Below, piece after piece: positions 45,443-57,400 of a DNA stretch of 64,000 nt. This stretch comes from Terebella lapidaria. Taxonomy: Eukaryota; Annelida; Polychaeta; Terebellida; Terebellidae. Position 1 is the first letter of the stretch. Every line of letters begins with the position of its first letter. Position numbers and translations under genes: made by a program. The notes beneath the pieces are model-generated. The model was given only the letters and a program-made list of their open reading frames with translations. It was not told the DNA's origin and searched no databases. The stretch is from assembly GCA_949152475.1 (NCBI GenBank), contig OX424563.1, positions 7,661,001 through 7,725,000 on the forward strand, given 5' to 3'.

Positions 45443-48400
45443 TTAGCCCAAAGGCTAAGATAGGTTACCGGACAATTTTGGTTTGGCCATGGCAGCATTG
45501 GCAGGTAACAGACCTTTTACCAATCAAGGTTCGCAGTGTAAACATATGACCTTGGGATTTACCAATCAAGGTCATCCGTATGAACTTCGATGTTACCATT
45601 ACAAGTATGTGTGCGGCATTTGATATTCTATATGTTGGGTGGAATCGTTTAGGCCGCTCAGGTCAATTTACACATTCCAAGTCAGACATTTGGCACTCAA
45701 GGTCATCTGACGTCAAGTTCAAGGTCATCATTAGTTGTGCCATATATATGTATTCCTATATGTTCATAATGCAAACATGAGCTCTATCTGCAAGCATTTC
45801 ATCTATAGAGGCAAATCTGGGCATTTTTTGACCCCAAAATGGCTGTTTTGACCTTTCAAGGTCATCGAAGGTCAAATTCAAGGTCACCACACAAGTCGCC
45901 ATATATGACTTCCCATTTGAAAATGCCAATTTCTAAGCTCTATCTTCAAGCGTTCTATGAGTACAGTCCTGACAGCTCCCATTATGAAGGAAAAAAAGTG
46001 CCGAAAATTTTCTAAGTCCAAAATTTTTTTCAAAGGGTGAACATTTTTTTTTGCCTAGAAATGGCCCAAAATGGATAGTAATGCGATTTGGGGCAAAATT
46101 TCAAAATGGCCGCCACGCGGAGATCGGCGATTCAAGGGCAACAAAACTTATACACGTCACAGAGGTACATAAGAGGAATCTTTTTAAGCAAAAATCTCAA
46201 AACTGATCAGACAGTTTTTGAGAAAATACAGACCAGGTGCAAATTTGAGCCTTTTTTGACCCAAAAATGGCCGTTTTGACCTTTCAAGGTCATCCAAGGT
46301 CAAATTCAAGGACACCACCCAAGTCGCCATATATGACTTCCCATTTGAAAGTGCCAATTTCTAAGCTCTATCTTCAAGCGTTCTATGAGTACAGTCCGGA
46401 CAGCTCCCATTATGAAGGAAAAAAGTGCCGAAAATTTTCCAAGTCCAAAAATTTTTTCAAAGGGTGAAAATTTTTTTTTGCCCTAGAAATGGCCCAAAAT
46501 GGATAGTAATGCGATTTGGGGTGAAAAACATTTTTTTCGCCGACCCGCCAAAAATTCAAAATGGCCGCCACACGGAAACCGGCGAATTTAGGGCAACCAA
46601 ACTTATACATATCACAGAGGTATATGAGGGGAATCTTTTGAAACCAAAAACTCAAAACTGATCAGACAGTTTTTGAGAAAATGGCCGTCAAAGTCCAAAA
46701 TTGAGCGTTTTTCGACAAAAACGGCCGCCATTTTGAAAAAAGTGCGAAAATCAAAAAACAAAAAAATACCTCCTTCTCAAAATATTTTTAGGCATTTTTG
46801 TGCAAAATTTCAGAAAGATTCGATCGTTAACTTTAAAGATAAAAATGTTAACGCCGGACGGACGGACGGCTAGACGGCTAGACAGACGGACGGACGGACG
46901 ACGGACGCAACGCCATGCCAATAGGTCCGGTAACCTAAAAACATTCCATTTTTGATCCCTAAAATGAAGTCATACCTGTATATTTTATATATAAGAGCAT
47001 TATTTTTTATTGCAGTTACAGAATATCCAGCAACTGATTCATATTATGCACTGACCTGGTCGATCACTGAAGCCCATTTGAGACTTCGCTCTCTGCAGCT
47101 CTTTACGAATATCTCTATTCAGTTCCTTCGCTTGACTCAAATCACCACCAGTATCTGATTAAAATTATTGAGTAAATTATGATAAACTACAATATTATTT
47201 ACTCTGACATACAAAGTTTCAGATAAAATCTCATATATTTCCACCATATTCTTCACAGAAATTTCTCCAGAAATACAGCTTCCCCACCTGAATTCTTCAG
47301 TTATTTTTTTAGATGAATAATCTATCATCGTTTGAGTAATCTGTACAGTAATCTAGTAATCTGTACAGTAATCTATCATAATTTAGAAACTCACCAGCCA
47401 CGGAGCTCTCTACGAGTTCCGAGACCTCGTCCTTGGACATATTGCTGACGGCCGCAAGCTGGGCCAGGAAGCTCTTCTTCTGCTCCTGTGTGTGAGAGAG
47501 GAAGAGCAGTTCTCATGTATGTTGTACACCAAGCCAAGGGGGTGTTGTCATGGTAACAATCAAGCACAGCAATACCAAGTCATTTATTTCAACCCTGGTT
47601 CTCACTGAATTAATATTTATCAAGACACCCCACCATACTAATAGAGTTTGGCTATTAAGCACAGCAATTACTTTTGCAGGCTGCTGCAGCTATTACTTTT
47701 GACCGTCCCCCATACTTCAAGTTCGGCCTAGAGTTCCCAATGTTTATCAAGACAGCCCTCCATACCTCAAGTTCTGCCTGGAGTTCCCACTATTAATCAA
47801 GACAGCCCCCCATACCTCAAGTTCTGCCTGGAGTTCCCACTGTTTATCAAGACAGCCCTCCATACCTCAAGTTCTGCCTGGAGTTCCCACTATTTATCAA
47901 GACAGCCCCCCATACCTCGAGTTCGGCCTGGAGTTCCAACTATTTATCAAAACAGCCCCCCATAGCTCAAGTTCTGCCTGGAGTTCCTACTATTTATCAA
48001 GACAGCCCTCCATACCTCAAGTTCGGCCTGGAGTTCTCGCTCCAGTTCATCATTGAGTTCCTCTCGTTGCTTGTGCATCTCGGCTTCCATCTCGCGCTCG
48101 AGCTGGTTCATCGCCATCTTGTGTCTCGACTCCAACATTGTCTGTCCTAGCAACGCAGTGGCCAGGCTGCCAAATGAAACACATGCACAGGTAAACATTT
48201 AATTCTCATGGAGTACACGCAGGTTGACTTCAAGGTTGATTATGAAGGCTACAAATGTAGTATTGTAGCCTTCATATAGTTTGCGTGAATTACTGCGAAG
48301 TTTGAAGACTTTTAGACGTTAACTTTTGAGTTTCTGTTGGCTTGGCATTTCACACACAACTGAATAGACAAATGTTGAACACCAAGATTACATGCTGAAA

Positions 48401-51400
48401 ATAACATTGCAGACTTTATCCTTATTGGTTAAATATTATTCTAGTCGTTGCACTAGTTCCCCACCCTGCAGTGCCGCGCCGTTTCTGGTCCGTGAATTCC
48501 TCCTGGGCCTCATGTTCTAGTCGCTCCTCCAGCTCTCTGCAGTGGAAGGTGTGCACAATTCATGTAGACTTATAACATAAACCTTCAATAAATTCAGTGT
48601 TTTCATTTCATTTCTAATAGAGCAACTATATTTTGTAGTTTCATTGAGTTAAGCAAACCTTTCTTTGCGTAGTTTTTTCTGCTGTAGTTTCTCCTGCAGT
48701 ATCTGGTTTTGCCTATCCTTGACGTCTTGTAATTTGTCGTTGAGATGAGACACCTGGGAAAAAACAGTAAATACAACATACAGTCAATTGGACAACTCTT
48801 CACAGAACAAAATGACAAGAATTTGTAATGTTTACCTCTGTTTGACAACATTTGAACTATAATAGACCTCACTAATATATTAACTTGGTTGACAAATTTG
48901 TGTTAGTCATCAACTGGTTTGATGTATTCTACTAGCTGATGTATTTTCCTGATTGATGTATTTACCCAGCTGATGTATTCACCTGGTCAATGTATTCCGC
49001 TTGTTGATGTTTTTACCTGGTTGATGTTTTTATCTGGTTGATGTATTTACCTGGTTGATGTATTTACCTGGTTGGTGTATTCACTTGGTTGGTGTATTTA
49101 CCTGGTTTATGTATTTATCACATGAACATTGGTGTATTTACATGGTTGATGTATTCACTTGGTTGATGTATTTACCCAGTTGATTAACCTAGTTGATGTA
49201 TTTACTTGGTAGATGTATTCATCTGGTTGATGTATTTACATGGTTGAAATATTTATACCCTGGTTGATGTATTCCCCTAGTTGGTGTACATGTATTTACC
49301 TGGTTAGTGTATTTACCTTGTTGATGTATTTACCTGGTTGATGTATTTACCTGGTTAGTGTATTCACCTGGTTGATGTATTTACCTGGTTGATGTGGGTC
49401 TGTAGGAGGTGGTCCACCTGTTCGTTAGCGTCAGGATCCTCCCGTCCGCCTGGACCCTCCACCCTCTCCGCCACACGGTCCGCGAGCTTCGACTGTACCA
49501 AAGCATGTATAAGTCACACAAAAATTTCACTCAGTTCTTCACTCTTGAGATTGAAGCAAATGACCAAATCTCACTGACTCCAGATTAGGAAACATGCATC
49601 AAATTTAGAACAACTTCATGAACATCAAGATCGAACATACATCTGAAACCATTGACAGAGAATGCCCAAAAATGGAAAAACTTTTGCCTCTGGTACGCAC
49701 CTCGAGATCTTTGATGGTTTTGTCCTGGCGGCTGATGAGTGCCTGTCTCCTGGCCTGACCGACTTGTAGCCTCGCTATCAGCAGACCGAGCTGTTTCTCC
49801 TGCTCAGCGAGTGCCTCAGCCGTCTCCTTGGCGATACGTTCTCGGGCCTCGGCCAGCGCTCGCTTCTTGTCCTCCTCCAGTCGCTTCTCCTCATCCTCAA
49901 TCTGCTTCTCCTGAAAAGTTTTGAAAGTGTTTATTGATTATTTTACAATTGATAATTTAACATTTTTGATTGTTTTACCATATCCTAGTTAACCATTTTT
50001 ATAACCATTCATGTTGTATTTGATTTGTTAAATATGTGGCTATTCTAGTGAATACATGTTATGTAACTTCCAGTTTAGAAGACAATAATTATACCAGTTG
50101 AGCCACTTGTTTCTCTTTTTCTTTCTTCTGTGACAGTTTGGCCTCTTCTGCCTGGAGTTTCATGTCCTCGACTTTGGCTCTTCTCTGGTTCAGTTTGGCT
50201 TCCAACCTGAAATAAATAGCTCACGACTGGAAAACCTTACAAAAAGTTTTTCCTTTGAACAAAGCTGTATAAAATTCCAGATTAATAATTGAATGTTCTA
50301 TCCCAAATTTTGACATTACCAATGGACAAATTAAATATCACAATTCAATTTTTTCTTCACACTGAAACTGGATTATTGTATACAGTTCAATTTACTCGTC
50401 CACTGGATAATACTTATTCAATCACAGAAATATAGATTATGATTCAAAGAAATCAGTACAGGTGATAGCACTAGTTTTGATACAGACTGTTTTTGTTGCT
50501 TGAGTCGTGACATCTGTAGCTGATTGTTGACTTGCATCATGTTCTGTTCATGCTCTTGCAGAATTTTGTCTTTGTCCCTGTGAATTAACCATATAGATGT
50601 ATAAGTATTACAGATCTGGGGTAAACATAGATTATTCAGGAATGAACCAAAAATGTGACACAACAATACCCTGGACGACGAACAGAATTTTATTTTATTT
50701 TAATTTTTTATAAAAAAATATATTTTTTAAACAACCAAAAAAAACCCCTTAAAATTGAAGATTATAAACAAAAATTTTATCATAGTGACTCAAAGAAATC
50801 ATGAACAATTCCAGAAACATTTTCTAGCAAAATCCAAATTTTTCAAGCAGTTGTTGTTGACCGAGTAGCGTACAATTTATCGAGTTCTATCTGAGAGCGG
50901 AGGACTTTGTCGATGGTCGCGTCCTGTTGTTCCTTGAGGGTTGCCTGCTCCGCGAGGGCCAGTCTCTGTTGTTCCTCCAATTGCTGTTAGGCCAAGCAAA
51001 ATTAAACTTTGGAATGATGTACTGAATTTTATCATTTTTTAAACTTTTGTGAACTGCACTGAGAAACTGATACAAGTCCATACATTAGTACGGTGATAGT
51101 TGTGCTGAATTAGGTTTGGTTATGCTGATAATGAGTAAGTTTCTGAGGACATACCAACTGCCGTCTTTGTAGTTTCTCTTCCATTGCTGCCTTCATTCTT
51201 CGTCTTTCCGCCTTCTTCTTCTCTGGATAACGAACAATTTTTTTAGGTATGTAATATTCTTAAACACATGTATATGTATATGGGGCATACAATTATGTAC
51301 ATGTTATGTATTGCACTTTTGGGTCAAACTCGAGATTGGAAAAAACAAATCACGGTGTTTTGAAGTAATCAAATGTCAAATATAAAGACTACATGCATCT

Positions 51401-54400
51401 CATGCATGTAATACCTTGGTACTCCATCATCTGTTGTTGGTGCAGTGCGATGATTTTATCGACATCGCGGTCACTCAGCTGTGCCTTTGTCCTCATCTTC
51501 TCCTCAAAGTCTTCTTCCGTCTTCTGGATCTCGACGTTCCTCTCCTTCTCCAGCGTCTGTCCAGAGAGATATAATCTATGTATAGTAACTAAATTTGTAT
51601 AGTTCCATAACAAAAATGGTATGGAACCGCACCAGTCAGCAGGTCCAGGAGCATGAATTTATGGTTATTGATTTATGAGTAATTATTAAGTGTTGAGTCA
51701 TGCAGGCAGCCTGGTTTCATTATGCAATTTCCTATCCGAAGTGATGCGAAGGATTGTAGAGGAGCATGAATTATTTATGACAGTGATGTATAGAACAAAC
51801 TAGACAATCATGAAGATGTTACCCGAGCGAGTTTTCTGATCTCGTCTGCCTCTTTGTCGTCCAGTTGGTCGTTGATATCGTCTTCTTCAGCTCGCTGTTG
51901 TGTCAATAGCTCGTGGTAGGACTGGAAAAACATAGAAATCATAATGTAATCATGGCTAGAATACAAAAGTTAGACATTCTCACAAATCAAATCTACACAA
52001 TTAGTAATTTTCTAACATAAACCGCTAGACATTTTCCAACTGACAAAAAGCTTCTCAAGCATGCAATCTACACTATTGTGTGATCTGAGAGGTCTTGGCT
52101 TGAACTTATCCATTACCTTCCTGTCTCCAGCATCGAGTTATCACACATGGCACGATGTAGTTGGGAGTGATACACCTACCTCGACCAGGTCACTAGTGTC
52201 CAGACTTCGGTCCGTCTGCTTCAAGAACTTTTCCTTCTGATTGTCGTGTTCTTTCTTCAGTTTCTCCATTTCTTTCTCTCTCCGCAATCGCAGCTTCTCA
52301 GCCAACACCAGCCTTTGCCGCTGAAATTCTAGACATGAACAGGAAAGTGTTCCAATACTCATTATGAACATAATCATATAAATTTTTAAAACATTCATTA
52401 TTAGACACATTCCTTAAGTGATTTTTTTAGACTACTCTCTGAATTTGTATGCATTAATTGCATTAATTTTGTGGCTGAATATTTCATGAGGTATAGTTTT
52501 CTTATGTCCGAAGATGAAATGTTACAATTGAATGTCGCATGACACCAAATTAGCACCGACCTTCATGGTTTTTGGCTTGTATGCGTCTCAAGTCATCACC
52601 ATACTGTGCTAACAAATCGTCCTTCTGTCTGTCAATCATTTTGCCGTCGCTTACAAGAATCGAGAGAGCTTCGTTGTGTGCCCGCATGCGATGGTGAATC
52701 TCTGTAGTCTGTTGCTGTCCTTCATCTCGTTGTAACTCTGCGAGCTGTCGACGTTTTGCCAGACGCTCCTCCAGGGCCTGACAGGGGAAAATACTAACTA
52801 ATGTCCGAAACGAATTCTCACTGGGGCACATGGGAGATCATTGTCATTGCACATCTGATCAATGATAACGTGTGTCCAGTCATGTAGGCGAGCATACAAA
52901 TTTTATCTTTCATATCAATATATTTTCTTAATGTAGAGAAAGGAATCAAAATTAAAATTGAAATAACTTGGCATCTAAACCAAGCAGCACCAAATACATG
53001 ATTACATCTGGTTTGGTTTGCGTATCTTGTTGTGAAACATTCAGCCAGAACTGAATTTATCCCATAGAATCCACATAATACTTACATTTGCCTGCCGCAT
53101 TCGTTCCATGTTGAGTTTGTGTTCTAAATTTGCCATGTTTCGAGTCAGTTCTGCCATGATGTTGTCAATCTGAAAAGAAACCAGAAAACATCTAAGAAGA
53201 CTCACTTTTAATTAAAGTTTCCATTTTTCAAATCGATGCAGTCGTTCCCTCAATGTGTTTATTTTTGTAAGCGTGAAGTCAGCTTTTATCCACGCAACTC
53301 ACATCTGTGTCTGATAGATCTGTAGATTTGCCGAGGTCTTGTCTGAATCGCTCCTTTTCTGCTTGCACCATCGATCCCTGTCAATAAACAAATTCATGCA
53401 ACATCAATGAATTTTCACTGGATCCATATAAATGTTTGAATTTATGCATAATCTTAGATCTATATCGAGAAAAAATATTTATGACCGAGGAAATAGTGTC
53501 TGAAACACTACTATTTTAAAATTTTTGCACTCACCAGTTTATTGTTATATTTTGTGTTGAGTCGATCTAATTCACCTTCTAACTTTGTTTTGTCTTTAAT
53601 TTTTTTGCGGAGTTCCTGAAAGAGAACATCAAACTTGATGTATCAATATGATGCAATATTTGTATTTAATATACACATATAATATTCTCCAAATATAAGG
53701 TTGAGAAGTCCCACAAAGTGAGTCAAAAACATTTCAAGAACAATTCCAGTTAAAATTTCCATCAATTAAGTCCCTCAAGGTCCTTCATAAATATCACTAT
53801 CTTTCTATCTCCAAGCGACTCGACTCGAGATAACATGACTGAAGTGACAGAAAGATCCCCAGACCTGTTCCTCGTCCTCTCTCTCCCGCTGACACTGTTT
53901 GACCGCGTCGTCCAGGTTCTGTTGGACGTTCCGCATCAGTTCCTGCGACTGTTCCGTCGTAACTTTGCCGTTCTTCAGGTGTTTGTTGAGTAAGGCTCGC
54001 AGTAACTGCATCATTGTCTGTGGATGGATGGTTAAATAGTTCATGATATGATCATTTATTTTATTCATGATTTTATTGTTATTCCACATTGCGGTGGAAT
54101 CTAGTATCGTTATTGTGTCGAACTTAATTGTCGTAAACTGCTATTAGTACATCATTCAAAACAAACTTGTACCCGTCATGATTTGTAAATACTTATCGGA
54201 ACAACAATGAGCTTAGCTGAGTAGTCAGGTATGCAAACCATTGCAATACTAGTATTCCATGTGAAACATTATTGAATATGGCAATCAGGGTCAGCTGGAA
54301 ATCAATCATTTAAGGTAGTCCGCTCCAAACAGTGAGGGGAGTGGGTCAAAGAGTTTTTTGAAATAAATAACTGTGTCAACATAATCTAGAGCTTCAAAAT

Positions 54401-57400
54401 GATATATGTTATAGAGTAACTGTTCAGCATCCTAAAACTGAAAAGAAAATAGGGGGTCACCGTATCCGTTCGCATGGAAAACACGATGCAAGATGTGAAT
54501 ATGGACGAAAAAATGTTTTAGGTAAATATGTGTGATTTTGATCGAATATGTAGAAGAAACGAGCACGGTGACCCCCTATTTTCTTTTCAGTATTAGGATG
54601 CTGATCATTCACTCTATAAAAAAATGTCATTTCGAAGAGATAATATTTAAGAAATGACTTTTAAATTTTGACTCTTCGTTACCTCACTGTTTGTAGCGGA
54701 CTACGTTAAGCGTAAGTGTGGGACCAAAGAAATGCAATATTCACAATTTTGCTGTCAATATTAAAAATAACATTGGCAGTAGTCAGAAAAATATTTTTTC
54801 CAAATTAGTATTTAGTCAATTGTACTGTTTCGGTAATGTGCAAGAAAACTCATAAAAGAATCACTGTATGGGTACAGATCTACACTCTGTGATGTTAATA
54901 TCAGTGTATGCAAGTGTATTATTATTATGACAACGTGGATCAATACCGCCACTCCTCACTCCCCATCCTATTCCATTATGCCATATATTCATTGATCATT
55001 TAGACTACAGTGTTGTTCCGCAATACAGCTTCACATTATCCCCAGCATCCAAGCCAACAGGAAACAAAACATTGAGATCAGTCACATCGCACGCACATTC
55101 CGCACTGAATGGCCCGAGGATCTGCTGCGGATGAATGATTCTGTTCAGTTATGACCGAGCGATTCTAGAGGTGTGGCCTGAAACATCCCTGGAGTGTTCA
55201 CACCACAAGGAATCAATAGATCAGTCTGTGGTCAGGAGCGCACTAGACAGTTAGTGAAGGTGGGTTATATGAGGCAAATGTCCATGAGAATTCTCAAAAA
55301 AAAAATCAATTTAGCAAATGGGAACTCTTTTATATCCTGAATATAATTATGATCATGAACTCAGGGAATGCATGCACATATATATTAACATATCCATTCA
55401 TTAAATGTGTAACTATGGTACATTTGATTATTATAAGCTTAAAATCTAAAATATTGTACCACCGGTGGTTTCGTTGATATTTATAACCTATAAAGCAGAT
55501 TTTCAGGATTTTCTAACTATAAATTTCACTCATAATCTCGTACTATTGATGACTTCTTCAGAATCACATCTTGGTTTTCTTAATGCACAGATGGTGCAGC
55601 ATCACACATCGAACACAATGTGAATGTTTCTTTTGAAAAACATTACTTAACTAGATATACAAGAATAACCATGACAACTGCATGTCCAATTTGTAAATAC
55701 ATGTAGACAGAAATCATCAGGAGAAACAATCTGATTAAAGAAGATTTCTTGAATGCAACTCACATCAATATTTTGTTCACGAAACTCCTTCTCCAATCTG
55801 GAAACAGCATCCAGATCCTGATTGGACAGTTCCGCCTCCATATCGGCACCACTGTCCTTCACAAGTGCGTCGAGCAGACCTCGCCCGTTGGCTGTCTCCA
55901 AGTCACTCCCGTCTAAGATGATCGGTGATATCGGCAGGAGAGGCTCCGCCCCATCATCATCTGCCTCGCCTTTTTTCCGAGTGGGTCTCGTGCGCTTTCT
56001 GCGGGGGCCTGCCGATTGTGTCTCGACTAGTTTCTGCTTTTCATGAACGGCAATGTGATGTTCCTCCATGTAGCCGCTTTCTGCGTGCTGCGTCTGGGTG
56101 GAACAAAATGAACAATATAACGTACAGCAAGGAAAATGATTTATTTTCACTATTATTCTGAACAATAAATTAATCACAGACATCCTGGTTTTTTTTCCAA
56201 ATATTGAAGGTTTTTACTCACATCGAAAAATCAAATATTTTTGTGAAACGTTAGTTTTGATTAAAATATTGTTGTGACGTCACACCATTGTCAGAACAGT
56301 GGATTCGTCCGCACGAATCCACCGTTTGCCCCATACGAATTCATTGGTTCACTGATGCATGTAATGTCATGCATGTACATTTGTATGCCAATTTCCGTGC
56401 GATGTCTTCTAAACGCTGGTACACTGGTATGCTGGTACAAGCATTGCAAGGTGCATGAACTCAACAATACTGCTCATTTCGTGTATGCCTCAATAAGCTT
56501 CACAATGCTTGTACCAGTATACCAGCGTACCAGCGTTTAGAAGACATCGATTTCCGTGTACATCAGAAAAACAATTTCGTCAGATTCACGACTTTGTTCT
56601 GCAATCTGGGAAGATTGCACAAGTTCATAATCAGTAATCTCAAGATCATCCAATGTTGACTTTCCAACATCGTACAGCAGCATTAAATGACACCATACTA
56701 TCCACGGTTTCATTTAAAAATGTGTCCAAATTATCTGCCATGTTGAAATTAAATGTCCAGTAACAGAAGTGCGAGTGGTATAGGTCATTTTTTCGCTGTG
56801 TTTTGAGTACAATTTATTAAAACTCACCATCGTCCAATGGAGATGTCTATTGGAAAACGTTCCACGTATCAAACTCTGCTCCTTAATACTACTCGCTCAC
56901 TAAATGAATGCATTTAACCCGTGTGCAACCTTTTTAATCCTTATTGAATATATAGAGGAAAGCGCGAGATATAGTACTTGGGCCGAAAATCATGTTGAGT
57001 TGAGCAATCTAAATTCACTCGGTTGCCGGTTATTTACGAATACATCTTTGTCATGCTTGACTTGCAATAGATCTAACAGAAACAATATACATGTGTACGA
57101 GTAATCCGTTGGTCGCATTGTGGTTGTAAGAGCAATATTTTAAGTCGGATAAAACACTCGAAACAATGAATTCGTTCACGAATTCACTGTTTCTCGTGCT
57201 TTATCCATGACATATTGTGTACTAATCCCACAAAAAAAAAACATGGAATACGGGGTGATCAAGAATATCTGCAATCACCAGCTATACATAATTTTTCAAT
57301 AGACTTTACGTCATTGTTATTTACAGATCTATGTTATCCGTTAGTGATTTGGCACCAAAACTGACCTCCATTACAATGCTGCTCCCCTTGTTGAATCATT

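Noticed and set aside
47947-48198. Continuous 83-codon reading of exon 19 into the downstream intron
   Set aside because: The coding match ends at the donor GTATGG (48014-48015). The extension is minisatellite sequence, and the next exon joins in phase.
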